A program made the translations under genes and the position numbers. Positions 27,072 to 36,169 of a stretch of DNA of 64,000 bases are shown piece by piece. The notes under the pieces are model-generated. The model saw only the letters and a list, made by a program, of their open reading frames with translations, ran no database searches and was not told the DNA's origin. Source of the DNA: Flavobacterium geliluteum (GTDB lineage Bacteria; Bacteroidota; Bacteroidia; Flavobacteriales; Flavobacteriaceae); the NCBI RefSeq assembly GCF_017948595.1, contig NZ_JAGFBV010000008.1, forward strand, positions 79,741 through 143,740, read 5' to 3'. Every line of letters begins with the position of its first letter. Position 1 is the stretch's first letter.

Positions 27072-28193
27072 ATGAAAAAAATCCTATTCCTAACAGGGAC
27101 TCGTGCCGATTTTGGAAAAATAAAATCATTAATTCAAACACTTGAGAAACAAGAAAATTTTGAAGTTTTTGTTTTTGTTACAGGCATGCATTTGCAGGAA
27201 GTTTATGGTTATACTTTGATCGAAATTGAGCGCTGTAGTTTCAAGAATGTTTTTACATTCGAAAATCATACCCACGAAACAACAATGGATTTGACACTTG
27301 CAAAAACAATTGAAGGTCTGTCAAATTATTGTAAAACCATTAATCCTGATATGATTGTGGTGCATGGAGATCGTGTAGAAACCCTTGCAGGAGCTATCGT
27401 AGGATCGTTAAATAATATTTTGGTTGCTCATATCGAAGGCGGTGAGGTTTCAGGAACAGTTGATGAATTAATTCGTCACAGCGTGAGCAAATTGAGCCAC
27501 GTTCATTTTGTTTCGAATGAGCAGGCTGCTAAAAGATTGCTGCAAATGGGAGAAATTAAAGACTCCATTTTTACGATTGGTTCTCCCGATATTGATATTA
27601 TGTTTTCGGATCAATTACCGGATTTAAGAACAGCAAAAGAATATTACAAAATTGATTTTGAGCAGTATGCTATTGTTATGTTTCATCCTGTTACGACCGA
27701 AATTAAGGAAATGCAAAAATATGCAGCAACCTTTGTAGATTCACTATTAGATGACAGTCACAACTATGTAGTTATTTTTCCGAATAACGATTTGGGAAGT
27801 CAGTTTATTCTTGAAGCCTATCAAAAATTAAAAAATAACTCAAGATTCAGAATTTTTCCATCGTTGCGATTTGAATATTTTTTGACTTTGTTAAAAAATA
27901 GTCAGTTCATTATTGGCAACAGCAGCGCCGGAATTCGCGAGGCTCCATATTACGGAATCCCTATTATAAATATTGGGACTCGCCAGCAAAACAGAGCAGT
28001 TCATGCAGATATTATTCATGCCGATTACACGCAAAAAAAGATTAAAGAAGCTTTAGCAATAATTGATTCACATCAAATTCAAGCTGTAAACGATGATTTT
28101 GGTCATGGAAATAGTGCTGAATTATTTCTTCAATATCTTAAAAAAGCCGAGATTTGGGAGCTTAATCATCAAAAACAATTTAGAGAGAATTAA
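27072..28193 (+). CDS. neuC: UDP-N-acetylglucosamine 2-epimerase, hydrolysing
   Basis: A 373-residue GT-B-fold enzyme releasing UDP and a 2-epimerised sugar (ManNAc, or its 6-deoxy-diamino analogue as LegG). The start is LFLTGTRADFGKIKSLI; VHGDRVETLAGA, HIEGGEVSGTVDELIRHSVS and GNSSAGIREAPYYGIP identify the NeuC group against the WecB group. It completes the precursor route for neuB and neuA. It lies 53 bases after the acyltransferase gene. Confidence 0.92.
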   Translation: MKKILFLTGTRADFGKIKSLIQTLEKQENFEVFVFVTGMHLQEVYGYTLIEIERCSFKNVFTFENHTHETTMDLTLAKTIEGLSNYCKTINPDMIVVHGDRVETLAGAIVGSLNNILVAHIEGGEVSGTVDELIRHSVSKLSHVHFVSNEQAAKRLLQMGEIKDSIFTIGSPDIDIMFSDQLPDLRTAKEYYKIDFEQYAIVMFHPVTTEIKEMQKYAATFVDSLLDDSHNYVVIFPNNDLGSQFILEAYQKLKNNSRFRIFPSLRFEYFLTLLKNSQFIIGNSSAGIREAPYYGIPIINIGTRQQNRAVHADIIHADYTQKKIKEALAIIDSHQIQAVNDDFGHGNSAELFLQYLKKAEIWELNHQKQFREN

Positions 28194-28213
28194 TTCTATA
28201 ACAGCAATATAAA

Positions 28214-29119
28214 ATGATTACATTCTCTAAACTTGGGAAAAAAGGAAATCTTGGAAATCAACTTTTTCAGATAGCATCTACAATTGGTTTTGCTGAAAAA
28301 TTTGGGCATGAGTATTTTTTTCCAGATTGGAATTATTCAAAATATTTTAAAAATTGGCCACCTGCTTTTTATAAAGATGAATCTTTTGAAATAGTGAATG
28401 AAAAAGAGTTTAACTATTATGAATGGAACCTGAAAAAAGGTAATTATGATATTGATGGATGGCTTCAGTCTGAAAAGTATTTTAATGTTGAAAAAACTAA
28501 AAAACTTTTTCAGTTTGAAAGTTTTAGCCAGGATTTATATGCTAAATACAGTTTTCTTTTTTCAAAAAAAACAATATTGGTATCTGTTAGAAGAGGCGAT
28601 TTTGTGAGACACCCTCATTATTATCAATTATCATATTTGTTTTATTTCAAATCAATTATAGAAAATTTTCCTGACTGGAGAGATAGAAATATAGTGTTTA
28701 CAAGTGATGATATATCGTATTGCAAATATCATTTTTCATTTTTAAAAAATGTATTCTTTTTAGAAGATTTAACACCAATTAATCAATTAGTTTTAGGAGC
28801 AAAATGTGATGATTTTATTATTAGTAATTCAACTTTTTCTTGGTGGATCGCCTGGCTAGGAGAAAAGGAAAAATCTAAAATTATAAGACCAATTAAAATT
28901 TTCCAAGGTGAATTCGCAGAGAGAAATAATGATTCAGATTATTTTCCAGACAGATGGTTTAGTTTTGATGACTCTAGTTTTGGAATAGAAAAAAAATATT
29001 TTACTCTTTATGTAAGAGGTTTTTTATATGAGTTTTTAATTGATATTAGGTGTTTTTATCATAAAAGTAAAAAACGAATTAAAGTACTAATAAAACAATT
29101 ATTTAGAGGGCTAAAATGA
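28214..29119 (+). CDS. Family 11 glycosyltransferase (alpha-1,2-fucosyltransferase-like)
   Basis: A 301-residue enzyme. GGLGNQ-type start (KKGNLGNQLFQIASTIGFAE), VSVRRGDFV (the H/VxRRxDx donor motif) and SNSTFSWWIAWLG match GT11. It would need a GDP-fucose or similar donor; no gmd or fcl gene is in the window, though manA lies at 62340. The basic C-terminus may contact the membrane. It overlaps the next gene by 4 bases. Confidence 0.85.
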   Translation: MITFSKLGKKGNLGNQLFQIASTIGFAEKFGHEYFFPDWNYSKYFKNWPPAFYKDESFEIVNEKEFNYYEWNLKKGNYDIDGWLQSEKYFNVEKTKKLFQFESFSQDLYAKYSFLFSKKTILVSVRRGDFVRHPHYYQLSYLFYFKSIIENFPDWRDRNIVFTSDDISYCKYHFSFLKNVFFLEDLTPINQLVLGAKCDDFIISNSTFSWWIAWLGEKEKSKIIRPIKIFQGEFAERNNDSDYFPDRWFSFDDSSFGIEKKYFTLYVRGFLYEFLIDIRCFYHKSKKRIKVLIKQLFRGLK

Positions 29120-30507
29120 AAAAATTAGGGATAGTAATAACCGATGGTGTAGGATTTCGAAATTTTGTTATGAGTAATTTTATAATAGAAGCTTCTCAAC
29201 AATTTGACAAAATTGTTATTTATTCTGGTCTACCAGCAAGCTGTTATCGAGATGTAGAAAATTCTAAAATTGAGATAAAGGAACTTACTGTTTTTAATGA
29301 AGGGAAAGTAACTTGGGCTTTCAGAAAATGGAAAGAGTTAGCTCATTTACAAAAATATAAAATCTTTTATGGGATGAATGATAATCTCGTTTCTGGTTAT
29401 CCTAAAAATAATTCTATCAGGTCAATATTTATAAAAATTATTTATTTTTTTACTAAATATATTAATTCAGATTCGAGTATTTTATTTGCAGAAAAGATGC
29501 AGTTTTTATCGTTTTCTAAAAATAATGTAACAAAAGAATATCTTGAATTACTTAAAAAAGATACACCATCTCATTTGTTCTTTACACATCAAAGACCTCC
29601 TTATTTGGCGCCATTTTTGTACTCCGCAATCCAATTGAAAATTCCTGCAGGGACTTTTATTTTTAGTTGGGACAATTTGGCATCTAAAGGGAGAATGTTG
29701 GGTAATTTTGATTATTTTTTGGTTTGGAGCCAGTTGATGAAAGAAGAGTTACTCTACTTCTATCCAAATGTAAAAAATGAAAATGTAAAGATTGTGGGAA
29801 CACCACAATTTGAGCCTTATGTTCTAAGTAAATACGAATCGACAAGCGAAAGCTTTTTTGCTAAATTTGGTTTAGATAACGCTAAAAAAATAATTTGTTA
29901 TAGTTGTGCAGATGCTTCAATCGGTCAAAATGATCCTCTAGTAATCAAAGCAATAGCTGAGGGTATTAGAAATAATGAAATAAAGCATCAGGTACAGCTT
30001 CTCGTTAGAACATCTCCAGCTGAAGATGATAGTAGATTTCGATCTATTCGAGATGAGTTTCCCGGGATAATATGGAATGTACCAAAATGGATTTTAACCA
30101 GAGAAAATCATAGTGAAAATTGGTCCCAAAGAATACCAAGTCAGGAAGATATATCAGACTTGAGATCAATACTCGAAAACTCCGATCTTAGTATTAACAT
30201 GTGCTCAACTATGAGTCTAGATTTTATGCTATTTGATAAACCAGTAATAAATGCTGTATTTGGAAATTTAGAAAATGGTCTTTACAACGACCAAAGATTT
30301 TTAAACTACGATCACTATAAAAAAGTTGTTGATAGTAATGCAGTAATGATTGCTAAGAATACAAAAGTATTAATTGATCAAATTAATACAACTCTTAATA
30401 ATCCATCAGAAAGAATGAAGTACAGAAAAGCTATGATTGATTTGCAAGTTGGCAAAGAATTAGTGGGAACCAGTAAAAGAATTATTAAAGTTTTGTCAGA
30501 GTTATGA
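29116..30507 (+). CDS. Putative GT-B glycosyltransferase of unknown type
   Basis: A 463-residue soluble protein that I do not recognise as a named family. The first half starts LGIVITDGVGFRNFVMSNF. The second half shows a strand-loop pattern like GT-B donor domains: KIVGTPQFEPYV, ICYSCADASIGQNDPLVI, then NSDLSINMCSTMSLDFML with KPVINAVFG, which recalls CDP-glycerol transferase and 2-epimerase folds. It sits between a fucosyltransferase-like gene and an acyltransferase, with ATGA overlaps on both sides, so a role in the same glycan is likely. Confidence 0.6.
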   Translation: MKKLGIVITDGVGFRNFVMSNFIIEASQQFDKIVIYSGLPASCYRDVENSKIEIKELTVFNEGKVTWAFRKWKELAHLQKYKIFYGMNDNLVSGYPKNNSIRSIFIKIIYFFTKYINSDSSILFAEKMQFLSFSKNNVTKEYLELLKKDTPSHLFFTHQRPPYLAPFLYSAIQLKIPAGTFIFSWDNLASKGRMLGNFDYFLVWSQLMKEELLYFYPNVKNENVKIVGTPQFEPYVLSKYESTSESFFAKFGLDNAKKIICYSCADASIGQNDPLVIKAIAEGIRNNEIKHQVQLLVRTSPAEDDSRFRSIRDEFPGIIWNVPKWILTRENHSENWSQRIPSQEDISDLRSILENSDLSINMCSTMSLDFMLFDKPVINAVFGNLENGLYNDQRFLNYDHYKKVVDSNAVMIAKNTKVLIDQINTTLNNPSERMKYRKAMIDLQVGKELVGTSKRIIKVLSEL

Positions 30508-31583
30508 GTGAAACCAATTTAAAGTCTTTAAATCTCAATAACAGAATTGCCATTCTAGATGGTTTTAGAGCTCTTGCAATTCTTTCCGTTATATTTTATC
30601 ATTATTTCTACAGATGGAATAATCCAGTAACGCCTTATGAAGGAGCTGAGTTTTTTCATTACGGATTTAGAGGTGTTCCTTTTTTCTTTATGATTAGCGG
30701 GTTTGTAATTTGCTACTCATTAGAAGGAACTGAAAGTCGTATCGTTTTCTGGAAAAAAAGGTTTATCAGATTATTTCCTTCAATGTTTATAGCCTCAGTT
30801 CTAACGTTTGTTTTTTTATCGCTATTCGACAAAACTAAAATGTTTGAAGATAGTAATCAAATTCATAACTTGATTACCAGCATCACTTTCCTGCCTCCAA
30901 ATGTTTACGATTTACTATTCGGAACCCGAAATTACTTTAGTTATATTAATTTTTCATACTGGAGTCTATGGCCTGAAATTCAATTTTATTTTTTAGCCAG
31001 TACAATTTATTTTTTAGATAAAATCAGTTTCAAAAGAAATTTTATAATAGTTTGTATTACGCTAATGTTGTTGTATAACACCATACTTTTTTTTAATTTA
31101 AATCAAATTAAGTTTCTCGAAAAAGCAATAAATCTGTTTAATCTCATCAAACATTTATCTTTTTTTCTTTCTGGCGCTCTCTTCTACATGTTGTATAGAA
31201 AAAGTAACCATTATGTATATTTACTTTTTCTCTTGTTTGCTTATTTAAGTGCAAATCTTTCTTTGTCGATTCCCGAATTGATTGCAACTGCAATTATGTT
31301 TGGTTTATTTTTCTGTTTTATATACTGTCCGGGGATTTTGATAATTTTTAAAAATAAGATTCTAGCTGCGATTGGTTTTTCTTCTTATTTTTTATATCTA
31401 ATTCATGAAAATATTGGGGTAGTATGGATTTTAAAAATAGTTCCTTTTTTCCGTTCCAATAGTTTTATCGCTCCGGTTTTAATTATAATTTTCATGACTC
31501 TTTTTAGTGTTTTTTATACTAATACAATTGAATCTAAGATTATTAAGTATCTTAATAAAACCTTATTAAAAAAGAAAATATGA
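30504..31583 (+). CDS. Acyltransferase family 3 membrane protein
   Basis: A 359-residue polytopic protein. Arg22-x10-His33 (FRALAILSVIFYH) is the catalytic pair of the OafA family; YWSLWPEIQFY replaces the usual WSLxxE segment with the conserved Glu. About ten helices. It probably O-acetylates the polysaccharide, making it the second such enzyme in the locus after 25909. It overlaps neighbours by 4 bases at both ends. Confidence 0.87.
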   Translation: MSETNLKSLNLNNRIAILDGFRALAILSVIFYHYFYRWNNPVTPYEGAEFFHYGFRGVPFFFMISGFVICYSLEGTESRIVFWKKRFIRLFPSMFIASVLTFVFLSLFDKTKMFEDSNQIHNLITSITFLPPNVYDLLFGTRNYFSYINFSYWSLWPEIQFYFLASTIYFLDKISFKRNFIIVCITLMLLYNTILFFNLNQIKFLEKAINLFNLIKHLSFFLSGALFYMLYRKSNHYVYLLFLLFAYLSANLSLSIPELIATAIMFGLFFCFIYCPGILIIFKNKILAAIGFSSYFLYLIHENIGVVWILKIVPFFRSNSFIAPVLIIIFMTLFSVFYTNTIESKIIKYLNKTLLKKKI

Positions 31584-32647
31584 CCAAAATAGCCATACTT
31601 TGCAATTACAAATTACATCCTGAAAGAGTCGGCGGAATGGATTATTTTTTCTGGGAATTTGATAAAAAATGCAAAGAAAATAATGTAGAAGTCGATTGGT
31701 TTTTTCCGAACGAAATTGAGAATACAAATTATAAAGGAATGACAATTATTAGTTTTGAGAATTATCAATTAGAAACTTTTTTTATTGATTATATAAATAA
31801 AAATAATTCAAAATACGATGTTATCATTACTCATTTTGTTGAGTTATGTAGTTCTTTTTTTAAAGATGTAAAAAAGTATTATCCTTCAAAAATTATTTGT
31901 GTTGATCATAATCCAAGACCTCTTGAAGGGTTTACTTTTAAGAAAAAACTAATAAAGAAATTAAAGGGTATTTTGTATTCTAAATACACCGATACATTTA
32001 TTGGAGTTTCAGATTATACTACTAAAAATATTCTGAAAGATTATGGTTTGTTTTTAAGAAAAAAAACAAAAACAATTTATAATGGCGTAAAAGAAGAATT
32101 GTTTTTGAAGAGAGAAAACAATGAAAGATATTTTAAAAAATTTATTCTGACTTCAAATTTGAGATACGTAAAGGGAATACAAGATCTCATCGAGGCAGTT
32201 TCTTTTTTGCCTGAAACAATAATTGCTAACAGTGTTTTTCATCTTTACGGAGAAGGAGATTATGAAATAAAGTTGAAAGAGTTGGTAAAAAAGTATCATT
32301 TAGAAAAAAACATTCTTTTTTTCGGAAGTTCTTCTGTTTTAAATGAGATTTATTGCGAGTACGACTACATGATTCAACCTACCTATATGGAATGTTTTAG
32401 TTTGTCAATTCTGGAAAGCCTTAGTGCAAATGTTCCAGTAATCACAACGACAGTTGGAGGAAATGCTGAGGTTGTCATTCACAATGAAAATGGCTATTTG
32501 ATTGAGCCACATCAACCAAAACAGTTAGCGAAACTTTTACAAGAAATTTGCCAAGGTCGAAAAAAAATTAATAATGAGACTTTTATAAATATTCGTGAAA
32601 ATTTTAATCTTAAATTAATGGTAGATAATCATTTTAGAGAATTATGA
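31580..32647 (+). CDS. Family 4 glycosyltransferase
   Basis: A 355-residue GT-B enzyme: N-terminal KIAILCNYKLHPERVGGMDYF, a hinge near VSDYTTKN, then ILTSNLRYVKGIQDLIEA, HLYGEGDYEIKL and the donor loop PTYMECFSLSILESLSA, where the E-x7-E pattern is visible. It overlaps the acyltransferase gene by 4 bases. A promoter element follows it, so it may be the last gene read before a second internal start of transcription. Sugar unknown. Confidence 0.87.
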   Translation: MTKIAILCNYKLHPERVGGMDYFFWEFDKKCKENNVEVDWFFPNEIENTNYKGMTIISFENYQLETFFIDYINKNNSKYDVIITHFVELCSSFFKDVKKYYPSKIICVDHNPRPLEGFTFKKKLIKKLKGILYSKYTDTFIGVSDYTTKNILKDYGLFLRKKTKTIYNGVKEELFLKRENNERYFKKFILTSNLRYVKGIQDLIEAVSFLPETIIANSVFHLYGEGDYEIKLKELVKKYHLEKNILFFGSSSVLNEIYCEYDYMIQPTYMECFSLSILESLSANVPVITTTVGGNAEVVIHNENGYLIEPHQPKQLAKLLQEICQGRKKINNETFINIRENFNLKLMVDNHFREL

Positions 32648-32666
32648 TTTTTAAAATTTATAAGTA

Positions 32667-32674
32667 TATTTTTG
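32667..32674 (+). promoter_or_regulatory. Promoter -7 element inside the locus
   Basis: TATTTTTG matches TAnnTTTG and is centred about 27 bases before the MBOAT start codon, in the only 50-base gap of this part. No TTTG box lies 19 bases upstream. It may give the O-acylation pair and downstream glycosyltransferases separate expression. Confidence 0.4.
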
Positions 32675-32697
32675 CTGTGTAAAATCAATTTAATTGT

Positions 32698-34131
32698 ATG
32701 TTTTTTAATTCCCTAGCTTTTGCTATCTTTTTGCCAATTGTTTTTTTTCTGTATTGGTTTGTTTTCAATAAAAACAAAAGCACGCAAAATGTCTTATTAA
32801 TCGTTGCTAGCTATTATTTTTATTCTTGTTGGGACTGGAGATTTTTATTCTTGCTGGTTTTCTCTACTTTTCTGGATTATTACACAGGAATTCAGATTGA
32901 AAAAGGAAAATCAGAAAAAAGGAGGAAGTTTTGGTTTTGGCTGAGTATTATAGTGAATTTAGGGTTTCTTGGAATCTTTAAATATTATAACTTTTTTGCG
33001 GGGTCATTTTCAGAATTGCTAAACTCAGCGGGTATAAAGGTAAGTCCGCTTTTGCTGGATGTAATTCTCCCGGTTGGAATTTCATTTTACACTTTTCATG
33101 GTTTGTCGTATGTTATCGATATTTATTTGAAAAGAATAAAAGCCGAATATAATTTTATAGATTATTCTCTGTTTGTTAGTTATTTTCCGCTATTAGTGGC
33201 GGGACCAATAGAGAGAGCCACCCATTTATTACCTCAGTTAAAAGTAAAAAGAGAATTCGATTTTGAAAAAGCCAAAGAGGGCATTTACCAAATTATTTGG
33301 GGATTGGTCAAAAAAGTCGTTATCGCAGATACCTGCGCAACGTATGCCAATGCTATTTTTGATCATTATCCTTCAATGAATTCTTTTTCTCTTATTTTAG
33401 GGGCTATTTATTTTGCTTTTCAGATTTATGGAGATTTCTCAGGATATTCGGATATCGCTTTGGGGGTTTCAAAATTATTTGGTTTAGATCTGTTGCGAAA
33501 CTTTAATTATCCTTATTTTTCAAGAGATATTGCCGAATTTTGGCGTCGTTGGCACATCTCGCTTTCGTCTTGGTTTCGCGATTATTTATACATTCCGCTT
33601 GGTGGAAGCAAAGGCGGAATCTGGATAAAAATTAGAAATACATTCATCATTTTCTTAGTCAGCGGTTTTTGGCATGGCGCCAATTGGACATATATTGCGT
33701 GGGGTTTTATAAATGCGCTGTACTTTTTGCCTTTGCTTTTAAGTAATAGCAATCGGAATAATATGGATGACATTCAGTTAAAATTCGATTTTAGTTCTGT
33801 AAAGGTCATCATAAGTATTGTATTTACTTTTGCTTTAACTTGTATTGCATGGGTTTTCTTTAGAGCAAAAACCATAACAGATGCAGTTTTGTATCTAAAA
33901 CAAATTATTTCTAATAGAGAATTTAAAATTGAATATTTAGCAAACGATAGAAGTAATTACGAACTTATTGTTATGATTGCTTTATTTACTTTGGTTGAAT
34001 GGAATATTCGCAATAAGATAGAGCCAATTTCAGGAAAAAGGACGACACTGAAATTAGCGTTGGCAATTGCAGCAATTATGGCTTTTGGGACTTTTTCAGA
34101 TTATAAAGAATTTATATATTTTCAGTTTTAA
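32698..34131 (+). CDS. MBOAT-family O-acyltransferase (AlgI/PatA-like)
   Basis: A 477-residue inner-membrane protein with about ten to twelve helices. The MBOAT core is plain: YFPLLVAGPIERA, GYSDIALGVSKLFG, FWRRWHISLSSWFRDYLYIP and the catalytic-His segment SGFWHGANWTYIAWG. Such proteins pass acyl groups across the membrane to an extracytoplasmic partner. The next gene, overlapping by one base (TAATG), encodes a membrane-anchored SGNH-like protein, giving an AlgI/AlgX- or DltB/DltD-like pair. Confidence 0.93.
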   Translation: MFFNSLAFAIFLPIVFFLYWFVFNKNKSTQNVLLIVASYYFYSCWDWRFLFLLVFSTFLDYYTGIQIEKGKSEKRRKFWFWLSIIVNLGFLGIFKYYNFFAGSFSELLNSAGIKVSPLLLDVILPVGISFYTFHGLSYVIDIYLKRIKAEYNFIDYSLFVSYFPLLVAGPIERATHLLPQLKVKREFDFEKAKEGIYQIIWGLVKKVVIADTCATYANAIFDHYPSMNSFSLILGAIYFAFQIYGDFSGYSDIALGVSKLFGLDLLRNFNYPYFSRDIAEFWRRWHISLSSWFRDYLYIPLGGSKGGIWIKIRNTFIIFLVSGFWHGANWTYIAWGFINALYFLPLLLSNSNRNNMDDIQLKFDFSSVKVIISIVFTFALTCIAWVFFRAKTITDAVLYLKQIISNREFKIEYLANDRSNYELIVMIALFTLVEWNIRNKIEPISGKRTTLKLALAIAAIMAFGTFSDYKEFIYFQF

Positions 34132-35012
34132 TGAAGAATTTTTTAGTTTACATGACCAAAATTTTGATTGTAATATTTTTGGTTGCCATGATTTTAGATT
34201 GTATTTATACTGCTGTTTTTTTGCAATCTAAGAATAGAGGAAAAATAGAAACCGTATTTAATTCTAAAGCGCAAAAACTTGATGTTTTAATTTTAGGAAC
34301 ATCACGCGCTCATAATCATTTTGTTGCACAAATGTTTGAAGATAGAGGTTTGAAAACGTTTAATTATGGAATTAGTGGCGGACATTTGTTTGAGACATCA
34401 TTGCTTTTGAAATTGATGATAGAAAGAAAATATACTATTAAAAATATAATTCTTGAAGCTGATTTAAGTCTGGCTAGTGATAAGGAATCTGAAGGGATTA
34501 CAGCTAAATTTTTACCATATATTCATAATTCAGCAATTATTAAAGAACATTTTAAATCAGATGCCAATTTTAATAAGTTCTATTATATTCCATTTTATAG
34601 ATATATTAAATATGATAGTAAAATTGGTTTTAGAGAAGTCTTTTATGCTGCAGTTCATAAAAAGACAAATGTTCTAGATAATTTAGGATATTATCCTTTG
34701 ATAAAACATAAAAATGGTAATATGAAAAATAATATAATCAACCTCAATCCCTTGCCTCATAATAAATATTACCAAGAAATAAAGAATATTTGCAAAGCCA
34801 ATAATATTAATTTGATAGCAGTTATGACTCCTATGTGCGAAAATGTTGTCGGTATGAATTATTTTGAAAAGGTAAAAAAAGTTTATCCGGAAATTCATAA
34901 TTACGAAAATGTAGTGGTAGAAAATAAATATTTTTCCTCTTGCGGACACATGAATGACACAGGAGCTAGGATGTTTACAGCTAGAATATTAAAAGACTTT
35001 TTTAAGAAATAA
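34131..35012 (+). CDS. Membrane-anchored SGNH-like protein, MBOAT partner
   Basis: A 293-residue protein with one N-terminal membrane helix (about 8-30) and an extracytoplasmic domain. ILGTSRAHNHF near residues 56-66 resembles the nucleophile block I of DltD/AlgJ-type SGNH proteins. CGHMNDTGARMF near the C-terminus resembles the His block, but the Asp expected three residues before His is Ser. It should receive acyl groups from the MBOAT protein and acetylate the glycan. The exact family is inferred from context. The stop abuts the next ATG. Confidence 0.7.
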   Translation: MKNFLVYMTKILIVIFLVAMILDCIYTAVFLQSKNRGKIETVFNSKAQKLDVLILGTSRAHNHFVAQMFEDRGLKTFNYGISGGHLFETSLLLKLMIERKYTIKNIILEADLSLASDKESEGITAKFLPYIHNSAIIKEHFKSDANFNKFYYIPFYRYIKYDSKIGFREVFYAAVHKKTNVLDNLGYYPLIKHKNGNMKNNIINLNPLPHNKYYQEIKNICKANNINLIAVMTPMCENVVGMNYFEKVKKVYPEIHNYENVVVENKYFSSCGHMNDTGARMFTARILKDFFKK

Positions 35013-36164
35013 ATGCATATAGCTTTTTTAACTCCTGAATTTCCTCACAGTAAAGTTGCCTATGCAGCGGGGATTGGTACCAGTATAAATAATCTTGTTA
35101 CAGCTCTGGTCAAGCAAGGAACAAAAGTTTCTGTATTTGTTTATGGGCAAAAAACGCAGGAAATTATTAGGGAGAACGGAATCACGATTCATTTGATTAA
35201 AAACAAAAAGTATCCAATTTTGGGTTGGTTTTTCTATCGAAAATATATTCAGAATTATTGTGAATCAATTATAAAAAGAGATAATATTTCTGTAATTGAA
35301 GCGCCAGATTGGACTGGTATTACTGCCTTTATGAATTTTAAGATCCCTTTGGTGATTCGTTTTCACGGAAGTGATACTTATTTTTGTCACTTAGAAAAGA
35401 GAAAACAAAAACTTAAAAATTATTGGTTCGAAAAATTAGCTTTACAAAAGGCTAAAGCTTTTATTGCACCGACTGAATTTGCCGGAAAACTGACGAATTT
35501 ACTTTTTAAAGCGAAAAATAAAGAAACTAAAGTTATTCATCATGGTTTAGAACTTCACAATTTTCAGAATGATTTCCCTGAAAAATATGAAAAAAATCTC
35601 ATCTTATATATTGGAACTTTGATTAGAAAAAAAGGCGTTTTAGAATTGCCTGAAATTTTTAATAGAGTTCGAAGAGAGTTTCCTAATGCAAAATTAGTGC
35701 TGATAGGGAATGACTCTTATGATGTGAAAACTAACTCAGATTCAACTTGGCAACTGATGCAAAATCAATTTGATAAAAGAGATTTAGAAAATGTGGATTA
35801 TATAGGCAAAATTCCGTATTCAGAAGTACAAAATTTTATAAAAAAAGCAAATGTTTGTGTGTTTCCTACTTTTGCAGAAACATTAGGTATGGTAACCATA
35901 GAGTCTATGGCCATGCAAAAGGCAGTGGTAAACAGTAACATTGGATGGGCAAATGAATTAATAGAGGACGGTGTAAATGGTTTCTTGATCCATCCTGAGA
36001 ATCACGATTTATTTGCAGAAAAAATAAAAAATGTTTTAAGAGATGAAGATTTCGCTCTGAGTATTGGTAAAGCAGCAAGAGAGAAAACCGAAATTTCTTT
36101 TGATATAACAATAATCGCAAAGCAGAATATCGAATTTTATAAAAGAATTATTAATCCAGTATAA
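35013..36164 (+). CDS. Family 4 glycosyltransferase
   Basis: A 383-residue GT-B enzyme: IAFLTPEFPHSKVAYAAGIG at the N-terminus, IRFHGSDTYF, then LYIGTLIRKKGVLELPEIF, VLIGNDSYDV and PTFAETLGMVTIESMAMQ, the acidic donor-site loop. No membrane segment. The start is fixed by the abutting stop of the SGNH-like gene. Specificity unknown. Confidence 0.9.
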   Translation: MHIAFLTPEFPHSKVAYAAGIGTSINNLVTALVKQGTKVSVFVYGQKTQEIIRENGITIHLIKNKKYPILGWFFYRKYIQNYCESIIKRDNISVIEAPDWTGITAFMNFKIPLVIRFHGSDTYFCHLEKRKQKLKNYWFEKLALQKAKAFIAPTEFAGKLTNLLFKAKNKETKVIHHGLELHNFQNDFPEKYEKNLILYIGTLIRKKGVLELPEIFNRVRREFPNAKLVLIGNDSYDVKTNSDSTWQLMQNQFDKRDLENVDYIGKIPYSEVQNFIKKANVCVFPTFAETLGMVTIESMAMQKAVVNSNIGWANELIEDGVNGFLIHPENHDLFAEKIKNVLRDEDFALSIGKAAREKTEISFDITIIAKQNIEFYKRIINPV

Positions 36165-36169
36165 GGCAA

